A stretch of DNA of 64,000 bases from Legionella birminghamensis (lineage in GTDB: Bacteria > Pseudomonadota > Gammaproteobacteria > Legionellales > Legionellaceae): the NCBI RefSeq assembly GCF_900452515.1, contig NZ_UGNW01000001.1, forward strand, positions 3,307,501 to 3,371,500, in the 5' to 3' direction. Positions 9,502-18,404 of the stretch are shown here, in pieces. A program made the position numbers and the translations under genes. Numbering within the stretch: the stretch's first letter is position 1; every line of letters starts with the position of its first letter. The notes below the pieces were generated by a model. It ran no database searches and was not told the origin of the DNA. It was given only the letters and a program-made list of their open reading frames with translations.

Positions 9502-9675
9502 TTACAGTGTTACATCAACGGCATCAGGATTTAACAATTCCTCAAGCGCTTTATACTTTTCCATATCAAACTCACCATAGCCAGGACCTGCAAACTTTGT
9601 CCGCCCATAGTCTTTATCCAGGGTTTTATAGCTGATGATAGTGTCTAAATTACTATTGTTTTCAAATGTATCCAT
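9502..9675 (-). CDS. 57-aa candidate RiPP precursor peptide
   Basis: A 57-codon frame starting MDTFENNSNLDT and ending LNPDAVDVTL. It has a good SD (AAGGA, 8 nt from the ATG at 9675) and lies first in the operon ahead of two YcaO genes. The peptide has no cysteine. Its centre is glycine-rich (FAGPGYGEFD, residues 28-37) between a polar N-terminal part and an acidic amphipathic C-terminal part (MEKYKALEELL). By position it is the likely substrate of the YcaO pair. The candidate modified segment is the GPGYG region, but leader, core and follower boundaries are guesses. It could instead be a small accessory protein. Confidence 0.68.
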   Translation of the reverse strand: MDTFENNSNLDTIISYKTLDKDYGRTKFAGPGYGEFDMEKYKALEELLNPDAVDVTL

Positions 9676-9790
9676 ATATTTTCCTTAGTGTTTTTATATC
9701 GCCAGAAAATAATAGGCAAATTAGAACGCTGAGCGTTAATGATAAGAATCAATCACGTGATAAGAAATTATGATTAGCAAAACACAGCGG
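9676..9790 (-). promoter_or_regulatory. Upstream region of the YcaO operon with operator-like repeats
   Basis: Between the ppk stop and the peptide gene. On the minus strand a TATAAA lies close to the start with TTGCCT 15 nt upstream, a possible but short-spaced promoter. Further upstream sits an exact inverted repeat AACGC-TGA-GCGTT (9725-9737). A 9-bp direct repeat TGATAAGAA occurs at 9740-9748 and 9758-9766, with TCACGTGA between its copies. These look like factor-binding sites; no factor is assigned. Confidence 0.4.
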
Positions 9791-11878
9791 CTATACTTTT
9801 TTGAACTCATTACTGGCTGTTTTTGCATAAATTTGAAGTAATTTTTCTTGCGCAGAATGGGAGCCATTGCACAAGGGCTTATAGCTTCCATCCGTTTGCA
9901 TTTCCCAGGCATACATATTGTCTTTTAAATAGTTTTTGAATATTTCCTGTTTAATGCGTTTCCTGATCCCTTCCTCCTGAATTGGAAACAATACTTCAAT
10001 GCGATTGTATAGGTTGCGCTCCATCAAGTCTGCGCTGGCACAATAATAATGTTCCTCGTCATCAATCCGGAAATGATAGACACGATGATGTTCAAGGAAC
10101 CGCCCCAATACAGAGAGGACGCGGATATTGTCAGATATTCCAGGGATCCCTGGTTTAAGGCAGCACATACTGCGTACAATTAAATTAATTTTGACCCCCG
10201 CCTGCGAGGCCAAGTACAGCGCCTGAATCATGGCTTTATCAGTCAGCCCGTTAATTTTTATGTTGATTTCCGAATTTTTTCCTTCTTTTGCCGCTTCACA
10301 GCAGGCTTCAATATGACTCATAATATTCTTTTGCAAGGTGAAGGGTGAATGGGATAATGCTTTCAGTTTGACCGTGCGGCCCAAACCGGTTAGTTGCTGG
10401 AAGATGATTTGGGTATCTGCAGTGATTGACGGATCGGAGGTTAGTAAGCCAAAATCAGTATAACGCTTTGCAGTTTGTTCATGGTAATTTCCTGTACCAA
10501 GATGTACATAGCGCTTGAGTTTGCCATGCGTCCTTCTCACCACCAGTGTCATTTTGGCATGTGTTTTATAGCCCATTACCCCGTAAAGAACTAAAACACC
10601 GGCTTCGTGCAGGCGGTTGGCTAATTTCAGATTAGACTCCTCATCAAAACGGGCACGAAGCTCTACAACGGCCGTTACCTCCTTGCCGGAACGTGCAGCT
10701 TCAACCAGGGCCCTCACCATTACGGATTCCGAATGTGTTCTATACAGAGTCTGTTTTATCGCCAAAACATTGGGATCAGCAGCAGCCTGGCGTACAAAGT
10801 CAATAATGACTTCATAGCTTTGGTATGGGTGATGCAGGAAAATATCCTGTTCATCCAGCACATTAAAAAGATTACGGCGCTGATGAATATAATCAGGGTA
10901 TTGAACAGTCAATGGCGGATAGTTCAAGTCGGGGCGATCGATTCGGTTAATAGCGCTGTAATAGCGCTGCAAATTCACCGGGCCATCGCAATAATAAGTA
11001 TCTTCATGGTGCAAATGATGCTTTTGCAAGAGGAAATCGACAATATGTTCGGGGCATTTTTTATCGACCTCCAGACGCACCACATGGCCATAATGCCTGG
11101 AGAACAGTTCGCGCTGTACTGCAACAGCCAAATCCTCAATTTCCTCTTCCCGCAAGAATAAGTCGCTGTTGCGTGTTAAACGAAAAGGGTAACAGCCATT
11201 AATTTCCATCCCCGGAAACAGGCTGCTGATATGCGTTTGGATAATGGAAGAAAGATACACGAAATAACTGCCGCCATCTGTACACAACTCAGAAGGCAAA
11301 TGGATCATCCGAGGCAGGGAACGGGGCGCATGGACTACGGCGTAATCAATATTCCGATCGAAAGCATCCTTGCCGCGCAAGGAAATAATAAAGTTGAGAC
11401 TTTTATTGAACAAGCGCGGAAATGGATGCGCCAGATCGAGAGCAATAGGGCTAACGATAGGCAGCACCTCATTTTTAAAATAATGCTTCGCCCATAAATG
11501 AATATCTTCAGTCCACTCCTCCACATCATAGAAGTGAATGTTTTCCTTGCGCATTTCCGGGAGCAGCTGTTTGTTGAAAATCTGATAAAGCTCATCGCTT
11601 AAACTATGGGCTTTTTTACTGACCTGACTAAACACTTCATCGGCCCGTAAACCGTCTATATTCAACTTAGGGGAGGAAATGGCTATTTTTTCTTTGAGGC
11701 CTGCGACCCGGATTTCAAAAAATTCATCAAGATTACCGCAGCAAATGCATAGAAAACGCATCCGCTCCAGCAAGGGAATACGCTCATCCTTTGCCAGTTG
11801 CAAAACCCTTTCATTAAACGCGAGGGCAGTGAATTCCCTGTTTATAAAAAAATCCGGATTGTCCAAAATCTTGCTCAA
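9791..11878 (-). CDS. ppk: Polyphosphate kinase
   Basis: PPK1 makes inorganic polyphosphate from ATP through a phosphohistidine intermediate. Its 695 residues match the usual length. Visible are the N-terminal REFTALAFNERVL segment, the GYKTHAKMTLVVRR block with the likely phosphorylated His, and HLGTGNYHEQTAKRYTDFGL with a second conserved His region. The start is a TTG at 11878 with a strong AGGAG SD six bases away; no better ATG fits the family N-terminus. It is the last gene of a probable three-gene operon, 37 bp after the ChrA-like gene. Confidence 0.97.
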   Translation of the reverse strand: MSKILDNPDFFINREFTALAFNERVLQLAKDERIPLLERMRFLCICCGNLDEFFEIRVAGLKEKIAISSPKLNIDGLRADEVFSQVSKKAHSLSDELYQIFNKQLLPEMRKENIHFYDVEEWTEDIHLWAKHYFKNEVLPIVSPIALDLAHPFPRLFNKSLNFIISLRGKDAFDRNIDYAVVHAPRSLPRMIHLPSELCTDGGSYFVYLSSIIQTHISSLFPGMEINGCYPFRLTRNSDLFLREEEIEDLAVAVQRELFSRHYGHVVRLEVDKKCPEHIVDFLLQKHHLHHEDTYYCDGPVNLQRYYSAINRIDRPDLNYPPLTVQYPDYIHQRRNLFNVLDEQDIFLHHPYQSYEVIIDFVRQAAADPNVLAIKQTLYRTHSESVMVRALVEAARSGKEVTAVVELRARFDEESNLKLANRLHEAGVLVLYGVMGYKTHAKMTLVVRRTHGKLKRYVHLGTGNYHEQTAKRYTDFGLLTSDPSITADTQIIFQQLTGLGRTVKLKALSHSPFTLQKNIMSHIEACCEAAKEGKNSEINIKINGLTDKAMIQALYLASQAGVKINLIVRSMCCLKPGIPGISDNIRVLSVLGRFLEHHRVYHFRIDDEEHYYCASADLMERNLYNRIEVLFPIQEEGIRKRIKQEIFKNYLKDNMYAWEMQTDGSYKPLCNGSHSAQEKLLQIYAKTASNEFKKV

Positions 11879-11914
11879 AATTGCTCCTGCTGTAATTAAA
11901 ACATTTACTCTCTA

Positions 11915-12451
11915 TTAGGTATGGACTAAAAAGAAGCAGATGCCAATATAGGCGATAAATCCCCAGAAAGGGGATAGTTGTAGGTATACCAAAGCCAGAA
12001 AAAATAAGATACAGGCAATAAGCACAGGCAAGGAATAATAAGTCTGTATAACCCCTTGCGCAACTGAATAGGAAGCAGCAGCCAGTAATGCCAATGCACC
12101 ATATTGCACCGCAATCATTATTTTCTGTGCAAGCGGCGAATTGTGATTATTTAAAAACTGATAGCCAAGCACCGCCAGAATTAATCCGGGTAAATTTAAA
12201 GCGAAAACTGCCAGCAGCAAACCAAGAAAACCAGCCAGCTTATAGCCAATTAAGGCGGATAATTTAACCGCAGTTAAACCCGGAAAAAGAAAGCTTGAGC
12301 CGACCATGGCAATAAACTCTTCCTGGCCTACCCAATGCCGGTGATTGACCACTTCTACTTCAATCAGTTTGAGCATGGAATTTCCGCCCCCTAAAGAGAC
12401 CACGCCGATTTTTCCAAAACTGGTAATCAGGTTTAACAACACATTATTCAT
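11915..12451 (-). CDS. Short ChrA-family chromate/anion transporter
   Basis: A 178-residue inner-membrane protein with about five hydrophobic helices. The N-terminal SFGKIGVVSLGGG and VGSSFLFPG (family pattern FxKIGxxxFGGG and GxxxPGP) mark the CHR family. Short CHR proteins usually act as pairs of two adjacent halves; here only one half is present, the upstream neighbour being soluble. The actual substrate is unknown. It overlaps the upstream gene by 8 bp (12444-12451), implying translational coupling, and ppk follows. Confidence 0.85.
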   Translation of the reverse strand: MNNVLLNLITSFGKIGVVSLGGGNSMLKLIEVEVVNHRHWVGQEEFIAMVGSSFLFPGLTAVKLSALIGYKLAGFLGLLLAVFALNLPGLILAVLGYQFLNNHNSPLAQKIMIAVQYGALALLAAASYSVAQGVIQTYYSLPVLIACILFFLALVYLQLSPFWGFIAYIGICFFLVHT

Positions 12452-13073
12452 GAAAATGAGTCTGTTTCAAAAAACGCACATAATCGCAGGGAATGTGCTG
12501 TCTCATCAATAACTGGCTTACCCGCGTTACCAACTGGTGGGAGCGTCCTTCAATGCAGACGCTGAAAAAGCCCTGGTCGGCAATGCGAATCTTTGCCAAT
12601 TCGAGCTTAATCGCAGGGGCAAGGGGTAATTTGTACTTAAGCGCCACTTTATCCACTCGAATCATGCGGCTTTCCTGCTCAATTTTGCTCAACATTTCCC
12701 TTACGGTAAGTGCTGGCTCGCCAAGCAAAAGTTCCCCCGGAGACTGGGTCAGCAGATTTATTTTATGCCCAAACCCCTGACATCCGCCGCGCTCTTCAAT
12801 CATGGGTTTGTACAGCAATTCATCGCGGCGATCTTTTATATTGTAATAGCCATCGTTCAGAAGATGATAAACATCCACTCGCTGTTTGATCTGATACCGC
12901 GACAAATCCAGAAACGCCTCTCCCAACCCATACAATGTGATAAAACTGTCTGCAGGCCAAAAATAACGGATCTCCCAACGTAGTATATCGGGTTCTTCAG
13001 ATGCCAAAGCAGAAAAATCAATTAAACCGTCAGAGTCAATTTCAAAATTCCAAACCAAGCGTTTGTTTGCCAT
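12444..13073 (-). CDS. Uncharacterised soluble protein, possibly CYTH-like
   Basis: A 209-residue protein with no signal peptide. Short charged strands (WEIRYFWP, YNIKDRRDELLYKPM, IKLELAKIRI, FSVCIEGR) alternate with turns, reminiscent of the CYTH/triphosphate-tunnel fold, in which inward-facing Lys/Arg/Glu bind triphosphate or polyphosphate. The diagnostic ExExK N-terminal motif is absent, so this is only a suggestion, strengthened a little by operon membership with ppk. SD AAGGAAAACTGAGG precedes the ATG at 13073. First gene of the operon, divergent from fadE. Confidence 0.7.
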   Translation of the reverse strand: MANKRLVWNFEIDSDGLIDFSALASEEPDILRWEIRYFWPADSFITLYGLGEAFLDLSRYQIKQRVDVYHLLNDGYYNIKDRRDELLYKPMIEERGGCQGFGHKINLLTQSPGELLLGEPALTVREMLSKIEQESRMIRVDKVALKYKLPLAPAIKLELAKIRIADQGFFSVCIEGRSHQLVTRVSQLLMRQHIPCDYVRFLKQTHFHE

Positions 13074-13206
13074 GCCTCAGTTTTCCTTAAGGAATTAAAA
13101 TCATTTGCCACGCTACTCTCGCAAAAATAACTGTAACGAGTATATACTACAAAATCAAATGCTTAATTGCTCATTTATTACTTCATAATATTTTAAAGGA
13201 ATAAAC

Positions 13207-15645
13207 ATGGCTACACTTCTGTTTCTTATTTATCTCGTGTTTACTCTAATCGTCTTGTATCGCGGTTTGCCCGCTATAGCCTGGGAAGTAGGGTCGGCCG
13301 TTTATCTGATTCTGGCTAGCTTTTTTATCGGGATGCATTGGCTGCCAGGCATTTTAATCTGGCTGGTTATCTTAGCAACCGTTGTCCTTTTACACGTGGA
13401 GCCGGTTAGAGCGGCCTTTGTCGACTTTATTTATAAACGCTCGGTCAAATCCATTCCCAAGCTTTCAAAAACAGAAGAGGAAGCCCTTAATACTGGCGAT
13501 ACCTGGGTTGAAGAAGATATCTTCACCGGTACTCCTGACTGGGATAAACTTTCTAACATTTCCTCAGCACTGACTTCTGAAGAACAATCCTTCCTGGATA
13601 ACGAAACCCAGGCGCTTTGCAACATGCTGGATGAATGGAATATTAGTCAGGAAGGAGACTTGCCTGAAGAAGTATGGAACTTTATTAAAGAGAAAGGCTT
13701 TTTGGGTCTGGTTATTGCCAAAGAATACGGCGGCAAGGGATTTTCTGCCAGGGCCCATTCCGATGTCGTTATGAAAATTGCCAGCCGCTCAGGAGTTGCT
13801 GCAGTTACGGTAATGGTGCCTAATTCCCTTGGGCCAGGTGAACTTCTGCATTATTATGGCACTGATGAGCAAAAAGCCAAATATCTTCCTAATCTGGCGA
13901 AAGGGATTGATATACCCTGCTTTGCATTGACTGAGCCCGGCGCCGGTAGTGATGCGACTTCCATCCAGTCAGAAGCTATTGTTACTCAAAAACAAGTCAA
14001 TGGCGAGACTGTCCTTGGTTTGACTATTAACCTTAACAAGCGCTGGATTACGCTTTCGCCGGTCGCCACATTAATTGGACTGGCGGTCAATTTGAAAGAT
14101 CCCCAGGGCTTGCTGAATGGTGTCGGTGAAGAGGGAATAACCTGTGTATTAATTTCTCGGGATACTGAAAACCTCGAAATTGGCAACCGTCACCTGCCTG
14201 CCGACCAGCCCTTTATGAATGGAACTATCCGTGGAAAAAATATTTTTGTACCCATTGATACTATTATCGGCGGTCAGAAAAATGCCGGTCATGGCTGGCA
14301 AATGCTGGTCGAATGTCTCTCCATCGGACGTTCAATTTCTCTACCCGCCCTGGCAGCCGCCTCTTCATCCATTTGTTATCTGGTAAGCGGTGCTTTCTCT
14401 CGCATCCGCCGCCAATTCAATGTGGAAATTGGGCAATTTGAAGGCATCGAGGAAAAGCTGGCTGAAATTGCGGGCTTGAATTATCTGATTAATGCCACCC
14501 GCCTGTTAACTGTTGCCGCCGTTAATCAGCATATGAAGCCGTCTGTAGCCTCTGCTTTGACCAAATATTTTAATACGGAACTGGCACGGAAGGTTATAAA
14601 TAACGCGATGGACGTTCATGCTGGCCGCGCGGTGGTTGTCGGGCCGAGAAACTATTTAACCAGTTTCTATGTGAGCCTGCCGATATCGCTTACGGTTGAG
14701 GGCGCTAACATCATGTCCAGGAACTTGTTGATTTTTGGCCAGGGTTCCATGGCTTGCCACCCTTTCGTACGCAAAGAGTTTTATGCAATTGCCAAGGAAG
14801 ATAAAAAAGAATTTGGCAATCTGCTTTGGCAGCATATTCATTATTTTCTGCAGAATTTTGCCAAGAGCATTTGTTCCGGATGGACAGGCGGACTATTTAT
14901 CGCAGCGCCTGATAATGCACTCAAAAAACAATATAGAAAATTGGCCCGCTTAAGTCATGCCTTCTCCTGGCTGGCGGATCTTTCACTGATTTATCTTGGC
15001 GGTGAATTAAAGCGCAAGGAGCGCCTCTCTGCACGCTTAGCCGATGCAATGTCCTATTTATACCTGGCAATGGCCGCACTCAGACTTTATCAGGATAATA
15101 AAGACAATGCCGATCAACAGCTGCACGCCCTTTGGGCGACATCCTATTGTTTTTATCATGCACAGCAGGCAATGATTAATTTCTGTCAAAATTTCCCCTC
15201 GAAGCTGATTGGCGGCTTAGTGCAGTTCCTAATCTTCCCACTTGGGCAAACCATGCGTTATCCCTGTGACCGCCTAGACAAGAAGCTTGCGAAATCGATG
15301 ATGAGCAATAATCAATACCGCGATGACATGAAACACTGGATTTTCTTGAGCGGCGACAGCAGTCAGCCTGTTGATCGCATGGAGGAAACCTTGCAATTGT
15401 TAATTCAAAATGCCGGTTTGTACCAAAAAGTGGGCGGTTTAAAACGTTACCAGTTTGACAAGCTGCATGACCTCCTGGAAACCAAGGTTACCAAAGGAGA
15501 GCTGACCCAAGAGGAAATGGACACCTTAATGAAGGTTGAAAAAGCGCGCTGGGATGCCATTCAGGTCGATGAGTTCACCTTTGACTCGATGAAAAACAAA
15601 ACGTATTCATCAGTAACCGATAAAATAGCGACGCCTTTTGATTAA
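13207..15645 (+). CDS. fadE: Acyl-CoA dehydrogenase FadE
   Basis: First oxidation step of fatty-acid beta-oxidation, FAD-dependent and membrane-associated. The 812 residues match E. coli FadE (814). Two to three hydrophobic helices occupy residues about 1-65. The acyl-CoA dehydrogenase core follows with FALTEPGAGSDA, the substrate/FAD-binding signature, and a long C-terminal FadE-specific region ends VTDKIATPFD. The start at 13207 has an AAAGGA SD. A small hairpin (AACAGTA/TACTGTT, 15644-15662) follows the stop. No fadR-type operator was identified. Confidence 0.95.
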   Translation: MATLLFLIYLVFTLIVLYRGLPAIAWEVGSAVYLILASFFIGMHWLPGILIWLVILATVVLLHVEPVRAAFVDFIYKRSVKSIPKLSKTEEEALNTGDTWVEEDIFTGTPDWDKLSNISSALTSEEQSFLDNETQALCNMLDEWNISQEGDLPEEVWNFIKEKGFLGLVIAKEYGGKGFSARAHSDVVMKIASRSGVAAVTVMVPNSLGPGELLHYYGTDEQKAKYLPNLAKGIDIPCFALTEPGAGSDATSIQSEAIVTQKQVNGETVLGLTINLNKRWITLSPVATLIGLAVNLKDPQGLLNGVGEEGITCVLISRDTENLEIGNRHLPADQPFMNGTIRGKNIFVPIDTIIGGQKNAGHGWQMLVECLSIGRSISLPALAAASSSICYLVSGAFSRIRRQFNVEIGQFEGIEEKLAEIAGLNYLINATRLLTVAAVNQHMKPSVASALTKYFNTELARKVINNAMDVHAGRAVVVGPRNYLTSFYVSLPISLTVEGANIMSRNLLIFGQGSMACHPFVRKEFYAIAKEDKKEFGNLLWQHIHYFLQNFAKSICSGWTGGLFIAAPDNALKKQYRKLARLSHAFSWLADLSLIYLGGELKRKERLSARLADAMSYLYLAMAALRLYQDNKDNADQQLHALWATSYCFYHAQQAMINFCQNFPSKLIGGLVQFLIFPLGQTMRYPCDRLDKKLAKSMMSNNQYRDDMKHWIFLSGDSSQPVDRMEETLQLLIQNAGLYQKVGGLKRYQFDKLHDLLETKVTKGELTQEEMDTLMKVEKARWDAIQVDEFTFDSMKNKTYSSVTDKIATPFD

Positions 15646-15735
15646 CAGTATGGTTTACTGTTCTTTAACACTTCAGCAGCTACTGATAATCGCCTAGTCC
15701 TGCTATCCTTTTGCTATACTTTTTAAACCTGATCC

Positions 15736-15760
15736 GTTTGCCAGCATTATGCTGGCAAAC
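15736..15760. promoter_or_regulatory. 25-bp near-perfect palindrome
   Basis: Arms GTTTGCCAGCAT and ATGCTGGCAAAC are exact complements around a single T. It lies 34 bp upstream of the 15795 gene. It could be an operator, or the hairpin of a terminator after fadE; no U-run follows, which favours a protein-binding site or mRNA leader structure. Confidence 0.55.
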
Positions 15761-15794
15761 CCTTAAGAATTCATCGATGTGAGAGTGCAATACC

Positions 15795-16562
15795 ATGGGA
15801 GAATTGAAGACAACAACCCGCGGCAGCAGTGTTGGCGAATACTTGCCTTATTCCGCCGCAATCAAGCAAGCCTGCCAGGTTGTCGCCTATAGTCCAGAGG
15901 GTGCAAGATACCTGGAACAGCAAACCATAAACAAAATGACGCGTTTGGGAAAGCTTGAAGAAGCGCAGCAAGTGCTTAAGGTCCTTGCCGATTTTCGCCG
16001 TAGTGTGGAGATGCAGCAAGATCGTCCTTCGCCACAATCAAATGAGGGGCCTGTCCGTTCTGACTTCCAGAATTTTCAACATAATTTTGCCCAATCCGCT
16101 ATAGAAACGATTAAAAAGCTGGCAAGCGGCCCAATAAAACTTGATTTTGCCCTTAACCAGGAAACCAAAATAATACGTGGATTTTCTTCTAATGGTAATG
16201 TCCTGCCAGCCGGAGATCCATTGCTGGCTGCCCTTGATCTGACCTTTAATGCCTGGCTGGCAGAAAGAAATATGATAAGCAAAGGGAGCAGGATTTACGA
16301 ATGTGATAGCAATGGGGATATTAAGAAAGACGCCGCCGGAAATCGAGTCAATGTCGATGCGGTTAAGCTGAGTAAAATGATTAGTGACCCGGAACATGGT
16401 TTTCAAAAGACCTTATCCAGCAAAGGAGTAAACGTTACTGTAGAGCAGCACCGCTATCCAGAGCAACGCGCCGAAGCCAAGCAGGCGGCAAGTGCCCAGG
16501 CACAGCGCGAGCCAGACCAGGAAGCCCCCACTTCAGGCTCCGGGATGGGCGCCGGGGGTTAG
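15795..16562 (+). CDS. Orphan protein with GxGMGxGG tail
   Basis: A 255-residue soluble protein, unrecognised. The N-terminal 75 residues are helical. A Gln/Ala/Glu-rich stretch (KQAASAQAQREPDQE) precedes a glycine-rich end, GSGMGAGG. The 897-residue WH2 protein at 45921 ends with the similar GPGMGG. No signal peptide or enzyme motif is seen. It is a single-gene unit between fadE and a degenerate repeat piece. A secreted effector is possible but unsupported. Confidence 0.75.
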   Translation: MGELKTTTRGSSVGEYLPYSAAIKQACQVVAYSPEGARYLEQQTINKMTRLGKLEEAQQVLKVLADFRRSVEMQQDRPSPQSNEGPVRSDFQNFQHNFAQSAIETIKKLASGPIKLDFALNQETKIIRGFSSNGNVLPAGDPLLAALDLTFNAWLAERNMISKGSRIYECDSNGDIKKDAAGNRVNVDAVKLSKMISDPEHGFQKTLSSKGVNVTVEQHRYPEQRAEAKQAASAQAQREPDQEAPTSGSGMGAGG

Positions 16563-16687
16563 TCCTCTCGTCTTTGCGAACGAAGTGAACCAGGCCGGAG
16601 CTAGAATAAGGCACTGAGAGCTGGATTGTTTATTGCGTCCGTAAAGGAAAGGGCCTTTATTTTGCCTACACAGCTACAAGCGTCCAG
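16563..16687. repeat. Degenerate fragment of the 92-bp unit
   Basis: TCGTCTTTGCGAACGAAGTGAA at 16566-16587 matches the start of the array unit at 23301-23836; the rest is diverged. No gene. Confidence 0.5.
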
Positions 16688-17344
16688 CTACGATTTATTA
16701 GCAGAATGCCATCTTTCGATTGAGCCAATATCAATCCAGTCACCCGCAAAATGCTCGCCGCTTATTAAGCCTTTCGCTGCAACCGCCCGCCAGAGGGGGG
16801 TCACAGAAAAGCGGCCTGGTTCATAGCTTTGGAAAAACGTCGGATGATAACAGGCGATTCCAGAATAGGTAAATTTTTTCTCATCGTTAATTACTTGCCG
16901 ATTCCCATTCAGCCCAAAATCTCCCCGGCTATTATGAGCAGGATTGTCGACCAGGATCAGATGGGCGAGTGATTCTTTTGGCAAGTGGATACTGGCAAAA
17001 TTAAAATTCGTATAGATATCTGCATTCACGGTAATAAACGGTGCGTTGCCGAGCAGCGGCAATGCATTGATAATTCCTCCGCCTGTTTCAAGGCCTCCGG
17101 GGGGCTCTGGCGAATAACAAATCTCTACACCCCAACGGCGGCCGTCTTGCAAATGGTGTCGGATTTGGCTCCCAAGATAGGCATGGTTAATCACGATTTT
17201 CTGAAAACCGGCAGCTGCCAGATTGGCCACGTGATATTCAATTAAAGGCATGCCCTGCACACGGCACATCGCTTTTGGACAAGTTTTAGTAAGGGGCTTA
17301 AGCCGCTCTCCTCTACCAGCTGCCAAAATCATTGCAGTTTTCAT
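16688..17344 (-). CDS. murU: N-acetylmuramate-1-phosphate uridylyltransferase MurU
   Basis: Sugar-phosphate nucleotidyltransferase that makes UDP-MurNAc from MurNAc-1-phosphate in murein recycling, bypassing fosfomycin-sensitive MurA. Its 218 residues begin with the pyrophosphorylase signature LAAGRGERLKPLT and KAMCRVQGMPLIEY, followed by GLETGGG and NADIYTN, where the Asp binds metal. The start overlaps the amgK stop by 4 bp. The pairing with amgK makes the MurU assignment much stronger than a generic nucleotidyltransferase call. Confidence 0.92.
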   Translation of the reverse strand: MKTAMILAAGRGERLKPLTKTCPKAMCRVQGMPLIEYHVANLAAAGFQKIVINHAYLGSQIRHHLQDGRRWGVEICYSPEPPGGLETGGGIINALPLLGNAPFITVNADIYTNFNFASIHLPKESLAHLILVDNPAHNSRGDFGLNGNRQVINDEKKFTYSGIACYHPTFFQSYEPGRFSVTPLWRAVAAKGLISGEHFAGDWIDIGSIERWHSANKS

Positions 17345-18309
17345 GGCAAATGGATCCTTTTTTGAATGAATTGGTAAAATGGTTTTAGCTCTTCATAACT
17401 TTCCAGACAATCAAGAACGTAATGAAGTGTTAACGGCAAGTCGTTTAGATAGCCAGGTTTATTATCGCGCAAATATAGCCTTGAGAAAACACCGAGTACC
17501 TTCAGGTGGCGCTGTAAACCGCATAAATCGAAAGCGCGGTGAAACTCTTTAAAGCTCATCTCTTCGGTGAGGGTCGAGCGTTCATAAAATAATCTCATCC
17601 ATAGGAGCACCTGCTCTTTCGGCCACTGGATATAGCAATCTTTCAATAAGGAAACCAGATCGTAAGTACAGGGCCCTTTCATTGCATCCTGAAAATCAAT
17701 AATACCAAGCGCTTCTTTTTCTCCGGGCAAAATCATCAGATTACGTGAGTGAAAATCGCGGTGAATCAGCACCTGCGGCTGTTCAGCCAACTGATTGACC
17801 AGCCAATCAAAGGTAGCAGCCAGCAGATTTTGCTCGGACTCATCCAGCGTGAGCTTCAAGTAGGCCTTGATAAACCATTCATTAAAAAGCGACAACTCCT
17901 GCAACATAAAGGACTTGTCAAATAAGGGCAGTTTTGTGATTGGGCATTGCTGCAGACGCAGTATGCTATCGATCGCTGCTTCGTACCAGCGGCTCGCGGT
18001 TTCCGCCTGCAAAGCGGGTAGAAGCAATTGATCGCCAAAATCTTCCAACACAATGAACCCCAGCCTCTGATCAGCTCGGTATATGGTTGGGACACGCAGC
18101 TCATTTTGTTTTAACAATTCTGCAATGACAAGAAACGAATCAATTTTTTCCTTTTCTGGCGGCGCATCCATAATAATACCTTTGAAGTTGCCATACTCAA
18201 TTCGGAAATAACGTCTGAAACTGGCATCGCCGGTCAACGCTTTTAATTGATACTGTCCGCCTACCCATGGTTTTAACCAATTGTGCAGTGCGTTTTCCCG
18301 TTCTTGCAT
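17341..18309 (-). CDS. amgK: Anomeric MurNAc/GlcNAc kinase AmgK
   Basis: Phosphotransferase of the aminoglycoside-kinase fold that phosphorylates the anomeric carbon of MurNAc for recycling. Catalytic motif IHRDFHSRN (HxDxxxxN) and metal-binding IIDFQDAMKGP are clear. TGDASFRRYFRI near the N-terminus is the nucleotide-binding loop. The preferred start is 18309 (MQERENALHN), with GGAG seven bases upstream, giving 322 residues; the frame is open to an ATG at 18360. It is the first gene of the amgK-murU pair and divergent from lptD, as seen in other Gammaproteobacteria. Confidence 0.92.
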   Translation of the reverse strand: MQERENALHNWLKPWVGGQYQLKALTGDASFRRYFRIEYGNFKGIIMDAPPEKEKIDSFLVIAELLKQNELRVPTIYRADQRLGFIVLEDFGDQLLLPALQAETASRWYEAAIDSILRLQQCPITKLPLFDKSFMLQELSLFNEWFIKAYLKLTLDESEQNLLAATFDWLVNQLAEQPQVLIHRDFHSRNLMILPGEKEALGIIDFQDAMKGPCTYDLVSLLKDCYIQWPKEQVLLWMRLFYERSTLTEEMSFKEFHRAFDLCGLQRHLKVLGVFSRLYLRDNKPGYLNDLPLTLHYVLDCLESYEELKPFYQFIQKRIHLP

Positions 18310-18404
18310 GCTATACTCCAAAACCTTGTTCATAGACGGCTGAATTATCTCAGCAATCATTCAAATGTAATGCACTTTGTGCTCGTGGATCATAAGGTAT
18401 TTTG

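Noticed and set aside
9502-9675. Direct homology of the peptide to bottromycin precursors
   Set aside because: No cysteine, and the GPGYG segment is internal, not right after Met; the likeness is only in arrangement.
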